This document shows positions 53,971 to 63,561 of a DNA stretch of 64,000 nt, piece after piece; position 1 is the first letter of the stretch, and each line of letters starts with the position of its first letter. Source of the DNA: Thereva unica (lineage: Eukaryota; Arthropoda; Insecta; Diptera; Therevidae); NCBI GenBank assembly GCA_949987705.1, contig OX465282.1, forward strand, positions 60,633,922 through 60,697,921, read 5' to 3'. The notes beneath the pieces are model-generated. The model made no database searches. It was not told the DNA's origin and saw nothing but the letters and a program-made list of their open reading frames with translations. Made by a program: the position numbers and the translations under genes.

Positions 53971-54383
53971 TTTACCATTGGCCATCGCATGAATTGCGGA
54001 TACTATTTCCGTCTTGGATGGGGCTCGGGTGGTGATTCTTATAGGCTGTGCATTGTTGCTGGTTTCCTGAGGTTCCTGTGTAAATGAACCATTCAGGGCG
54101 GCGAAGAAGTAACCTCTCCATCTTTGGAGCTGCTCCTCGTCGCTGCACAGCAGCCTTCCATCCGCACTCTTAACGGCATGCTTTTTAGTAGAGTGCTTTC
54201 CCGAGAGCTGTTTAGTAATTTGGTACAGCACCTTACTGTTGCCTGTGTTTGCCGCGTTTTCCGCTTTTTCTGCGAGCTCATTTATCTGCTGCCTTTTATC
54301 ACGCCGGACACTTCTCTTTACCTCCCGGTGTAATTGGGAGTACTCTCGTTCCAGTTGGTAACGTCTTTCGGGGTCGCTTGTAG
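53971..54383 (-). pseudogene. RTE-type LINE, N-terminal RT linker
   Basis: 54231-53990 reads KHAVKSADGRLLCSDEEQLQ, RWRGYFFAALNGSFTQEPQE and TRAPSKTEIVSAIHAMANGK, the linker before the RT in this family, identical in layout to copy 1 at 9000-8640. Confidence 0.8.
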
Positions 54384-54605
54384 AGTTAACAAGTTATAAG
54401 GAAAAAAAAATTTTGCAAATTTTTTCAACCAACACCCTAACTTTGCAAAAAAAAATTGTTTAACCACATATATCGTTTGTCCAACGTTGGTCCAACTTTG
54501 TCCAGCAATTATTTTTATTTGTCCACACCTAAATTAATTATAATAAATAAATGAAATTTTTCAGGTTTGTGAAGTTGGCAACACGAAATGCGAATTTTGG
54601 AAATT

Positions 54606-55139
54606 GGACGTTTGCTTAAAAAAATTTACATGAGAGTGAACATTCGCGTAACGCTCTCACACATGAAAAATCGTCAGAACTTTCGTATACCGATGGGAAA
54701 AGGGGCGGACGGGGTACAAGAGACGATGACACTCGGGGCTGTGTGTGCAACAGTTAAAATACACTCTGTCTTACTGCAGATTTTCTGGCATGTTAGCTAC
54801 GTTGTCGCCCAGACTTTGCTTTATCTCTTTATAGGAATACAAATTCACCATTTTGTAGAGGTGAATTATTTCAGATTTTTCTTGTGGTTTGGTCACTGGC
54901 CGGGCTTATGCCGCGGACAATTTGGAGTTGACTGACACGTTAGAAGCGGTATAATACGAGAAGGTGGGAGCGGCGAATTAAATGTGTGAGGTGCTGTTGT
55001 TTAAAATTGGCACCCACTTCCCCTTTGGTGAGATGTGCTGGACCTTTCCCCTTTTTAAATTACATTTTTTTAACTTGCACAAATCGACGAATCGTTTATG
55101 TCAAAACATTACACTGTTGTGAAAATCGTTCCAGGTATG
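54606..55139. other. Intergenic, no gene seen
   Basis: Contains a repeat shared with 41226-41320 (TTTGGTGAGATGT(G/A)CTGGACC). A 115-codon ORF at 54588-54935 has no recognisable features and I do not support it. Confidence 0.5.
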
Positions 55140-55480
55140 TTTTTGGGTCGATGATTACGAAAATCGGGGTTCCACAGTCTTAAAATATGGATGTCACCTT
55201 TAAATATGCTTAAAAATTCCCCTTTTTAAGTGTTTTCGCGATAATTTTAATTATAATCAAAAACAATCTAATAAAATACATTTTTTGCAACATTTATATT
55301 CAAAAGTGGTTGATTTATAACAAAGCAAATTTTATGATAAGGGATAATAGTAAAGGGCTGAAACTATCCCTACATCGTCTGAAAATATAAAGGTTTGTAA
55401 AAAATGTTTTTTCAACTTTATGCTTCGAATTCGGTTTAATCAGCCAAAATAAATTATTTTCAACTACGCCTAGAAAGAAG
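55140..55480. repeat. Relic of the 19.8-kb foldback family
   Basis: GTGTTTTCGCGATAATTTTA, GTGGTTGATTTATAAC, ATGATAAGGGATAATAGTAA and AGGGCTGAAACTATCCCTAC parallel the left arm at 19960-20110 in order, with many changes. Confidence 0.6.
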
Positions 55481-55599
55481 AATTTGAAAAAAGGTTGATT
55501 GCATATCTTTTTGCTCCCTCTAAAATTAATTGGCTCCCTAAAAGATTGTATGGGACGAAGTAATCAGGTAATTGGCTAGGTGGCCATAAAGGGTGCCAA

Positions 55600-56235
55600 T
55601 ACCATACTCAAGTAGACTGGCTCTCGTTCGCGTAGGTAAAGCTGCTCGCGTAGGTAAAGCTTCATTGTATGTGGTTGGCGGACTGCTTGGTAAAACAATA
55701 CCTGGGTTTGGAATAGTCTATGCCGATGCGGATGCAATTATTAATGATCATGAATGTAGCGGGAGCGGAGCATGCATACAGCTGGTGACATATCCAAGCG
55801 TACATGCGTTCAATTCGTTGATAAATAATATAGAAGTGTGTGTATTCAAATGCGACCTGACGGAATGTTCCATGAATGGAATGCATGCCACGCAAAGGTC
55901 GGACTACTTTTAACTTTTTCTGTAATGCCGCATTCGAAATAGCACACACAAGTATGCACAACAAACACATGCACCTTGCATGCACTCGTTACTTAGATTT
56001 TCGGGCTATGTATGTGTGAAAGCCGGGACGGAAAAAAACCATGCAATTTTTTGAACCTCTGAATGCAATGCATGTGCATATGTCACCAGCTTACTTCCAT
56101 GAGGCGAATGTTTAGATTTTCGTGCCTGTGGCGGTAGTTTCCATGCCTGTGGCGGAAGCGTGCATACCCGTGTGGGATGCGCACTTATATGCTACATATA
56201 CGTACTAGGTGCACCGCGTGTATGCTTTTAAGAAA
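55600..56235. repeat. GC-rich degenerate repeat block, second copy
   Basis: The direct repeat CGCGTAGGTAAAGCT(T/G) (55628, 55646) is followed at 56120-56200 by GTGCCTGTGGCGG(T/A)AG units related to 31510-31580. A 106-codon ORF at 55593-55913 lies over it without family features. Confidence 0.5.
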
Positions 56236-56622
56236 ATTAGCCAATAAAATTTATTTTTACTCGGTTACTTTTAATGTAAATAGAAATTCATAAATATTTT
56301 CAAATAGTATTTGTATCAAGTCCGTCAGTAGAATCGTCACTATTCTTCCTGCATCTGTCGTTGGCCTGAATTTTCTCCAGCGTACTATAGATCCGACAGA
56401 CTTTCCACTATATCTATTGCATATTACTAGCCGTTGGGCACAAAAGTTTTACTTCTAAAGTGTGGTCTTAAGCACACCCATATTTTTTTTTGTACAGGCA
56501 CCGTTATCAAGCTATAAGCAAAAAAACGAGTGTGCGTAGGACCACACTTTAGAAGTGTTAACTTCTATGGGTAGTCTAAATTTCCAAATCCATCTTAATG
56601 CAGGACGATAAGGATTAATATA

Positions 56623-56780
56623 TGAGCCGTTTATTTTGAAAGTGGCATAAGTCACTTTTTTTTAAAAAAAAATTTTGTATAAAAATGAAAAGATACCGTT
56701 CAATTGTATATAAGTAGTTTTGCCATTATCTCGATTTTTTTGAAAAAGTGACTTATGCCACTTTCAAAATAAACGGCTCA
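56623..56780. mobile_element. Mariner-type MITE, 158 bp
   Basis: Perfect ~41-bp inverted ends starting TGAGCCGTTTATTTTGAAAG. TA duplicated (56621-56622, 56781-56782). Absent at the equivalent place of the 14.3-kb copy, which gives the empty site. Confidence 0.9.
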
Positions 56781-57444
56781 TATTTTATATATGAATATTC
56801 TGTTAAAGTTTATTTAATTGTTACTTACTTTATTTAATTGTTACACTCACTCCAAAATGTGTTGCAATGTTTTGGAAATTAAACTATTTGTCTTAAACTT
56901 ATCATACAAAGATCGGACGATGGATGACTGGGATAATGTAGTTTTTAGTAAAAATAGAAGATATTGGGGCCTATTCTGTCGGAAAATTTTTATCATTTTA
57001 TGTTATGTTATGCCATAAAATAAAAGAATTCTCTAAAATCCTGTTCTGTCCGACAAATTTTCTTTTCTTTTATGCATCATAACATAAAATATTTCCTGTT
57101 ATGCTTCATAACATAAAAGAATCTCAGCAGCACATTTTAGGGGTATTTTGACATATTTTATGAAAATGGCAGACGTGATTAATTAAAAATTAATATGCCC
57201 AGGGCACTCAGAATTTTTATTTTGACAGAAGTCGCGGAAAGCCGTGCTCGGTATGGTAAAGAATAAAAAGTAAATGAAAGTTGTCTAAAGTTTTTATTTG
57301 ATGCAGAAGCAATCACAGGAGAAATCTGCGATATCTTCGCGATTCCAGCGATCCATTTTTATGTTAGTATCTTTAATATCCATTACTTCATATGGTCCTT
57401 CCAACAGTGATTCATATTTTCTTCTATTGCCTGCTTTTAACCTT

Positions 57445-58258
57445 TTATTGCCTTATCCAATAAAACCTGCACCGACCGACCCCCCTTCTATTTCAGTGGA
57501 CAATAAAAACCTAACGGCAGACCCGTCTTTAAACATCTTTAGCTGAAGATCTCCGCTGGAATAACCACATATTCCAAAGTGCTAAGCAAGCATCCCAGTG
57601 TCTAGGATTTCTCAAAAGGTGCAAATTCCTCTTTCAGCCGTCCGCCAGGGCTAGTGAAGAGCAAACGCAAGAACAAAACAAGACTAGTCTAGTCTTGTTC
57701 TTGTCTTGTTCTTGTTCAGTCTGTCTTGTTCTTGTTCTTGCAGGCATAACTCAGTCTTGTTCTTGTTCTTGCAGGCATAACTAAGTCTTGTTCTTGTTCT
57801 TGCAGGCATAACTAAGTCTTGTTCTTGTTCTTGCTAAATGTGCAAGAACAAGACAAGACTGCTTTTTTCATAATAACTGCTCCATTGAAATAAATAACCT
57901 TATGCCTCCACGGCAACATTTCTCCTGCAACACAAGACTTGGCCGCTTGGCTCACTCCCACAGTTTACAGCCCTTATCTTCGCGCACACTCCGATCTAGA
58001 AATTCGTTTATAACAAGAACAACTCGTCTGTGGAACAACCCTTCAAAGACAGTATTCCCGAACTCATATAACACCTAAGAGTTCAAACGCAAGGTTCGTT
58101 GCCATTTACTCCAACACCCCCATGACTCCCTCTAACTTATTCTATCCTTCTCTCTGTCCTTCGAGCTAAGCTTACTACTGGATATTGCACCATGACTTAT
58201 ACGACATGACGAGGTAGTAGTACAAAGGGTGACACCTGAGCTTAGACTATCACATAAA
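57445..58258 (+). pseudogene. LINE-B copy (c), broken by a minisatellite
   Basis: Pieces SVDNKNLTADPSLNI, WNNHIFQSAKQASQCLGFLK and a 3' part with NTRLGRLAHSHSLQ and TTRLWNN match the C-terminal domain of copies (a) and (b). The 3' UTR (GTACAAAGGGTGACACCTGA) ends CACATAAAAAAA at about 58260. The stretch 57655-57880 is foreign. Confidence 0.75.
57655..57880. repeat. ~31-bp minisatellite, TCTTGTTCTTGTTCTTGCAGG
   Basis: About four units of CATAACTAAG + TCTTGTTCTTGTTCTTGCAGG, bordered by inverted pieces (AAGAACAAAACAAGACTAG at left, GCAAGAACAAGACAAGACT at right). Inserted in LINE-B copy (c). Confidence 0.75.
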
Positions 58259-58994
58259 AAAATCACTCTCCACTTACCATCCCAAATCATCTTTCTTCTT
58301 CCTGAACAACCCTGACACCAATTTACGGTTTGATTTTTGTTTATTTTCATTTACAACCGATCAGCTGTTCATTTTCAACCGAACTGTTCAAAGCGTAATA
58401 GAACTCAGAGCGGATTATACTAAATCTTTTATGTTATGTGTCCATAAAAGATTCCATAAAATAATTTTATGGAACCATGACAGAATAGCAATTTCGAAAA
58501 TATTTTATTTTTATTTTATGAAGAAGAAATTGTATCATCATAACATAACATAAAATAATATTTTATGAAAAATTGCAGAATAGGCCCCAATATAAATAAA
58601 TACATAGTACATAGTTCATAGGAAATATGTAGTACATAGTACACAGTACTTATCGTCGGGTTGATGCAATAGTCACGAGCCAGAAATTTTTGCTATTTTA
58701 AACATTGTGCAAATATGCAAAAAAGTCATATTATATTCAGCCAAATTCACGGATCTAAATTTTTATGGGAATCTACTGGATTCAATTTGAATTTTTTCAG
58801 AACATAGTACATAATATGCAGTACATTGTATATAATACGTAATAGATAATATATAATACATAGAAAATAATATAACATACCATTTTTGAGAAGAGGCCTT
58901 CAGCCCTACAATGTATTGCTCGATCAATTTAAATAAAATCTAAATTCTAAGTTGTACTCAAACTATTCTTTTAATTAACGTGCATTTAAAGTAG

Positions 58995-59016
58995 TTTACA
59001 TTTTTTGGTCCTTCGA
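58995..59016 (+). promoter_or_regulatory. BEL/Pao-type primer binding site, first
   Basis: TTTTTTGGTCCTTCGAGCCGG follows an LTR-like end; TGGTCCTTCGAGCCGGA is complementary to a tRNA 3' end of tyrosine type (family knowledge) and is common at the start of insect BEL interiors. No gag follows within 1 kb, only a second copy of the motif at 59890. Confidence 0.5.
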
Positions 59017-59888
59017 GCCGGATCTTCCTACTTTCCGGTACCTTTTCTAAAAAACACAAAGTGATCATACATACATCAGTGATCATAGTAACTAGTACAA
59101 GTGCTTCGAAAACACGCGGCAAAGACCGGTGAAAGGCAAAGTGGAATAACACTGGTAGAGAGAGTCAAAAATCATCATACCAGGAACAATACAGTATTTC
59201 CAGGTGTTCAGACGATACGGAAGAGAAAAAAAATTGATAGGACATCGAAGGTCATACGTCCGTTGGTGAGTCCGTTCCAAATTATTTGCACTAACACATA
59301 AAAGTAAATTCTCATTGCAATAACGTGCAGCGGTAAATGCATAGCACAGGGCCCAGACTCGCATTATTGCATTCATAGCCACTCACACACGGAATCAATT
59401 TATATTAATTTCTATTATCAGCAGTTCTGGCTACAACGGCAACATTTTAATTGCTAGCAACATTGTTGCTTGGTTTTACACTTGAGTGACAACTGCATTT
59501 GTTTCGGCCTTCGTATGTTTTGTATTCTTATGGACAGATTTCAAAGATTTGTTTATTGTGGCAATATATTAAGCATCTACGTGAGCATTAAGAAAACTGC
59601 GTGACTAACTTTTATTCTAGTGTTACTACATTTGTACTTTATGTGATGTTGACAATCATATAGTTATAATATGACAATAATATTTGAATATTTGATGTAA
59701 GAGATATAGTGAAAATTATTGCCTAACGCTAGGCGCATATTAATTAAACTCTGAATCTGAATACGTGTCATCGAAGTGCAAATTATTTTGAATTAAACTA
59801 AATTATATTGAAATTAATATTGAACTAAACAACTTTTTGTGTTATTTATTAAAATATACATTTACACTTGAATATAACAGTATAAGTT

Positions 59889-59910
59889 AAAGGTCCTTCG
59901 AGCCGGATAT
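59889..59910 (+). promoter_or_regulatory. BEL/Pao-type primer binding site, second
   Basis: AAAGGTCCTTCGAGCCGGAT, like the first but with A for the leading T. It lies 140 bp upstream of the gag ATG, so it is probably the one belonging to that gene. The LTR to its left (ending near 59888) has no partner in the window. Confidence 0.5.
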
Positions 59911-60048
59911 GAACCAGCGACCCAGTATAAGTTACTCTTACCCGGTTTTAGATCACGGTTTTGTACATTTCTTAATAGTTAAACGTTAACGATTCACAGA
60001 AGCTCTAGCTATACTGCCACGCTGTTTTTCCGGAACAATTTACCTACC

Positions 60049-60825
60049 ATGGCTACAAACAAATCAAACACACTACTCGAGTCACTTAAAACTAAAGCTA
60101 GTTCACGTGCAGACAGAATTACGAAATTTAAGGTGAATTCTAGCAAAACAGCAAAGGATAAGCGTACAGTATCCTTTCTCAATGCCCGTCTTCAATTACT
60201 GGAAAGCTATTGGGCTCAATTCGTCGAGTCTTATGATGAGCTTAATGAAGTTGTTACTGGAGACCAAAGAGCAACCGAGGAAATCTTGAAGCAAGATATC
60301 TTCTCACTAATCGAATGTGCTTACACAGAAGCAATAAGTTGGCTGAAAGAAGAGTTAGAACCTCTTCAATCATCTCATGACTTATCGATGAATTTTACAC
60401 CTACTGCTAGTAATAATAATGCTGTGCAGCTACCTAAGATCAACTTACCAAGCTTTGGTGGCTCATATCTCGAATGGCCCTCGTTTCGAGATACTTACCG
60501 ATCACTGATCCATGACAATCATACCATAGCTGAAATACAAAAGATGCACTACTTAAAATCATCTTTTACGGGGGAAGCCTTTAAACTCGTACAACATCTG
60601 GCGATAACTTCCGAGAATTATCAAGCAGCCTGGGAAATATTGATCAATCGGTATGATAATACCCGAGTACTGGTAAATGCTAACATAGTAGCCTTGGTCA
60701 CCATTCCAAACATGTCAGCTGAGACAGCGCCAGAACTCCGTCGAGTTCTTGACGGTTTCACCCAAGCAGTTAAAGCGTTGGAAAACTTAGTAGTAGAGCT
60801 ATGTCACTCCGACGCCACCTCCTAG
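60049..60825 (+). pseudogene. gag: BEL/Pao gag, 3' truncated
   Basis: The ATG at 60049 is in good context (ACCATGG). About 250 residues: an N-terminal helical region (ITKFKVNSS..., LQLLESYWAQFVESYDEL) followed by a DUF1759-type capsid domain with LPKINLPSFGGSYLEWPSFR at about 128-147 and a run ending AAWEILINRYDN. DUF1759 is diagnostic for BEL/Pao Gag. The real protein should continue into zinc knuckles and pol. Here the homology stops after ALENL at about 60790 and the frame ends at 60825 in a hairpin and G-rich minisatellite, so the gene is cut. Confidence 0.85.
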
Positions 60826-60844
60826 GTGGCTTCGTAGTGACATA
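60799..60844. repeat. Perfect-stem hairpin at the gag break
   Basis: CTATGTCACT (60799) pairs with AGTGACATAG (to about 60844), and within it GCCACCT pairs with AGGTGGC around a CCT loop. It sits exactly where gag homology ends and the G-rich array begins. Confidence 0.8.
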
Positions 60845-61435
60845 GGATTTGGGGGGGTCTGAAAGCTCTTCATGTACGTGTACGAGGTGTTTTAGGTTTG
60901 TGTCTTGGATAAGGTGGCTTGAAAGCTCTTCATGTATGGGTATGAGGTGTGAAGGTGGCTTAGAGTTGGTGTGTGGAGATGGGTGAAAGCTCTTTATGTA
61001 CGTGTACGAGATGTTTTGGGTTTGGGTCTTGGGTTAGGTGGTTTGAAAGCTGTTTATGGAGGTTGGGTGTCTTGGATGGGGTGGCTTGGAGTTGGTGGGT
61101 GGAGATGGGTGGTCCAGAGCGTGTATGGGATTTGGTGTGGGACCGGGGTGTGATTTGAAAGCTGTGTTGTTGAGTGCCACCTGTGGGAAGCTAGTTGAAT
61201 TTCGGTGTTGATTTGGTCCAGAGCTGGCATGGGATTTGAGGTGTGACTTAAAGCTCTGGATGTATGTTTCTTGGATAGGGTGGCGCAGAACCGGCATGGG
61301 ATATGGCCCAGAGCTGGCATGGGATTTGGGGATGTGACTTAAGGCTCTGGATGTATGTTTGCGTGGCCCAGAACCGGCATGGGGTGGGAAGTTGGTGCGA
61401 GATGTGAGCGCCAGCTGTGGGAAGCTAGTTGAATT
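60845..61435. repeat. G/T-rich minisatellite
   Basis: About seven irregular units that begin GAAAGCT(C/G)T(T/G) and contain GTACGTGTACGAG, GGTTTGGGTCTTGG and GGCATGGGAT words. GTGGGAAGCTAGTTGAATT occurs twice (61187, 61416). The plus strand is strongly G-rich with many GGG runs. Long reading frames across it are by-products. Confidence 0.75.
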
Positions 61436-61546
61436 AAGAATTAAAGAAGCTCTTGAGGGATCTTTTGTAATGATCTTTGATTCAATTATTATGTATATAA
61501 ATCCTTGAAGGGGGAATGTTTGGTTAGTTTTCTTCCGGTTGCGGTG

Positions 61547-61729
61547 ATGAACAGTTATAAGGATTCTACCAGATTGCTTGAGGAAAAGGGTGATAAAGGA
61601 AGCAAAGTAAAAGAATTAAAATATCAACTGAATTCTCTATCAATTAAATCGAAGCAATCATCATCATCATCATCTGAGAGTAAAGATACTTCTTCATCCA
61701 TAAGATATCAGCAGATAAAAGATAAGTAA
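61547..61729 (+). CDS. Small Ser/Lys-rich ORF, unknown
   Basis: 60 residues from the ATG at 61547 (a TTG at 61505 is in the same frame but not credible as a start). A TATATAAAT box is 50 bp upstream (61493-61501). Composition: charged N-terminus and a QSSSSSSES run at about 36-44 encoded by TCA repeats. It ends in TAA two bases before the next ATG (61732). Could be the N-terminal part of the following genes if frames were shifted. Function unknown. Confidence 0.35.
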   Translation: MNSYKDSTRLLEEKGDKGSKVKELKYQLNSLSIKSKQSSSSSSESKDTSSSIRYQQIKDK

Positions 61730-61731
61730 AT

Positions 61732-62034
61732 ATGAGCATACCAAAATTTCTCGAAGAATATTCTAGTATACTGTTGGAGGAGCATAAGGGTAAAATAGAA
61801 CAACTCTATAGATATGTTCAAGAATACGAAAATGCTGGAAAAGTTTATTCTATACATGGAGCACATTACAAGAACTGCCCATGGTCGAACGATAAAACAA
61901 CTTGTGGACCAGATACATGTGGATGCTGTTTTGTGGAGCGGTACAAACGGGAAGTTCAACGCCTAGTAAATTTTTATGTCCGGATCACCAAAAGCAGCTG
62001 TAGAGAATGCAGAAAAGGGTTCGATTTACACTAG
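61732..62034 (+). CDS. Cys-rich small protein, unknown, upstream of the PPP1R15-like ORF
   Basis: 100 residues. The N-terminal half is helical and charged (SIPKFLEEYSSILLEEHKGK). The second half has a cysteine group, CPW...CGPDTCGCC, then a basic helix and a C-X2-C pair (CRECRK). The pattern suggests metal binding. The last 28 nt overlap the start of the next ORF (62007), either an overlapping viral-type gene pair or one gene with a frame break. I do not recognise the family. Confidence 0.45.
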   Translation: MSIPKFLEEYSSILLEEHKGKIEQLYRYVQEYENAGKVYSIHGAHYKNCPWSNDKTTCGPDTCGCCFVERYKREVQRLVNFYVRITKSSCRECRKGFDLH

Positions 62035-62237
62035 CGCCTGAATTACACATTATGCATGTATGGGATTTCGCTTATAGAGCTAGCCGTATGGGGCAATGGC
62101 ATATAAGTACCCTTGATAGATGCAGATTTCAACAGAGAGTCATCAATACAGGCAAAATCCTAGAGCCCATATTAAACCAACATCATCGTGAAAAAATATA
62201 TAGCATAAGATTTGAAAATAAAACAAATTTGTTATAA
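62007..62237 (+). CDS. PPP1R15 (GADD34/CReP)-like eIF2alpha-phosphatase targeting ORF
   Basis: 76 residues. Near the N-terminus KRVRF fits the RVxF docking site for protein phosphatase 1. The spacing and residues that follow match the conserved C-terminal core of PPP1R15 proteins: a V-W pair, an A-x-R-A-S-R segment, G-x-W, then D-R-x-R-F-x-x-R-V, then L-x-P-x-L and an H-R pair. In that family the core binds PP1 and actin to reverse eIF2alpha phosphorylation and restore translation under stress. An AATAAA lies inside the 3' end (62217-62222), and the frame stops 24 bp before the convergent integrase gene. Start at 62007 is the only ATG, with RVRF four codons in; fusion to the upstream ORF by frame break is possible. 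It may be Polinton cargo or a host relic. Confidence 0.65.
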   Translation: MQKRVRFTLAPELHIMHVWDFAYRASRMGQWHISTLDRCRFQQRVINTGKILEPILNQHHREKIYSIRFENKTNLL

Positions 62238-62261
62238 AAAAAAAATGTCTTTTTATTTAAT

Positions 62262-63524
62262 TTATAATACATCATTAGCATTTATCCAAGAATTATATTC
62301 TCGTGAGAACCCCAACCATTTAACATAAACTTTATCACCGCTCTTTTTCAATATTTTTTCAACTAGGTAGAGATCTGAATGTTTAACTTTCTGCAATTCC
62401 TTTTCATAGAATCCAACTTTAATGGGGTTGCCCTGGTAGTCCTCAAGTTGATATGTCGGTGGATTAGTCAGTTGAACCTTGGAGATTTTAAAGATTTCAG
62501 TTGTCCAGTTTGGTGTGTAGCCTTTTTCAAATAGATGTTTATATTTGCTTATACGGACGCGGTCTCCTATTTTATATGCAGGTGAAGGGGCAATTTTGAT
62601 GTGATTATAGGCTGTAGCAAGAAGTAGCTTTTCATTTGTCCTATTAACATCACAGGGACGCATTTTAATTGTTCGATGTTTTTTTGCATTGTATTGTGAT
62701 AGCAGTTTTTTCATCATAGAAATCCATTTGTAGGATCCATTCATGCTAAATTCCTTCCACATCATGCTCTTTAAAGTTCGGTTGAATCTTTCCACTATTG
62801 ATGCCTTAAGCGATGTATATGTTGAGTAGTGGTTGATTTTATATTTGCTCATTAGCTTTTGAAAGTGAGAGTTGTAGAATTCCTTACCATCATCCGTTTG
62901 CAAATTGTTAGGTGTGCGCCCATCTTTAAATATTGATTGCATCGCTTCTGTGACTTCTGGACCGGTTTTTCTTTTAATTGGCATAGCCCAGGCATATTTA
63001 GAAAATGCATCAATTACAGTCAGTAAGTAGCGGAATCCTTTGTTTACATGTTTATATGCATCCATTTCCACCAAGTCAGCCTGCCACAAATCATCCAGAC
63101 CTTTAATGATAACTCTCCGCCTAGAAAAATTTCGACGAGCAGGTCTGTGAAGCTCATTTACTACTTGCCTCTTACTCAGAGATGCCATTTTCAGCCTTCT
63201 TATTATGTGTGAGAATATATAATTTTCGATCTTCGCAATTTCGCGATAAATGAACATCGTTAGATTCTCTACTGCTTTGTCAATGCTTTCCCGTATTTCT
63301 TCGTCGACATAGTTTTTGGTTGCAGCGTCAGCATTTTCTTTTGGATCACCTAGGTTTTTGATTCTTTTCAAGGTAAGATCATAGTCACCATCTGATGTTA
63401 AATTGAAACCGTTTCCTTTTGGTCCAGCAGGACCGTCTTTTCCAGGAATTCCAGGTGGACCGCGATCACCCACTGCTCTAAATTTTTACCGTTTAAAAGA
63501 TCGACCAAACTTGTCAACGCTCAT
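62262..63524 (-). CDS. Polinton/Maverick integrase fused to a collagen-like protein
   Basis: The minus-strand frame has an ATG at 63524, an in-frame TAA after 12 codons (63486-63488), then is open for 403 codons (63473-62262). Counting in the latter: a collagen-like GPPGIPGKDGPAGPKG at about 5-20, a short tail-fibre-like region, a helix, then M96 (63188), a natural start for the integrase. Integrase: LWQADLVEMD with the first catalytic Asp (about 133), LQTDDGKEF with the second (about 194) and ASIVERFN with the Glu (about 228). C-terminal chromodomain: YLVEKILKKS...VYVKWLGF...NSW, about 366-400. Such a chromodomain integrase is diagnostic of Polintons. The fusion to a virion-type protein looks like loss of an intergenic stop. 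The TAA makes the first gene defective. Confidence 0.85.
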
Positions 63525-63561
63525 TTCCGAAATGTTAATAGTTCTATGTGGGTGAGAATAT

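Larger units (their letters stand above)
50748..54383 (-). mobile_element. RTE-type LINE, copy 2, with nested LINE-B
   Basis: Same family as 7170-9091. Perfect 12-bp target duplication AGTTAACAAGTT (50736-50747, 54384-54395). The minus-strand 3' end is (ATG)n: AATGATGATGATGATGA. 5' truncated near the same position as copy 1. LINE-B entered at 52219-53970. Excluding it, this copy is about 1.9 kb. Confidence 0.88.
56966..58588. mobile_element. MITE-like element with GGGGCCTATTCTG ends
   Basis: The left end GGGGCCTATTCTGTCGG is inverted at the right as GCAGAATAGGCCCC. Inner matches: TTTTATGTTATG-type words near both sides. A/T bases flank; the duplication length is ambiguous. It hosts LINE-B copy (c). 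No transposase. Confidence 0.7.
56440..58885. repeat. Composite repeat, second copy of the 14.3-kb block
   Basis: 56528-56960 and 58590-58885 match 14311-14885. The copy is split by a 158-bp MITE (56623-56780) and a 1.6-kb element (56966-58588). An inverted word pair CTTCTAAAGTGTGGTC (56455) / GACCACACTTTAGAAG (56542) marks its left edge. Confidence 0.65.

Noticed and set aside
54588..54935. 115-codon ORF after the RTE locus
   Set aside because: No recognisable motif; begins inside a direct repeat copy.
55593..55913. 106-codon ORF
   Set aside because: Sits over GC-rich degenerate repeats, including a direct repeat at its start; no family features.
61034..61320. Pro/His-rich minus-strand ORFs of about 88 codons
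   Set aside because: Shadows of the G-rich minisatellite.
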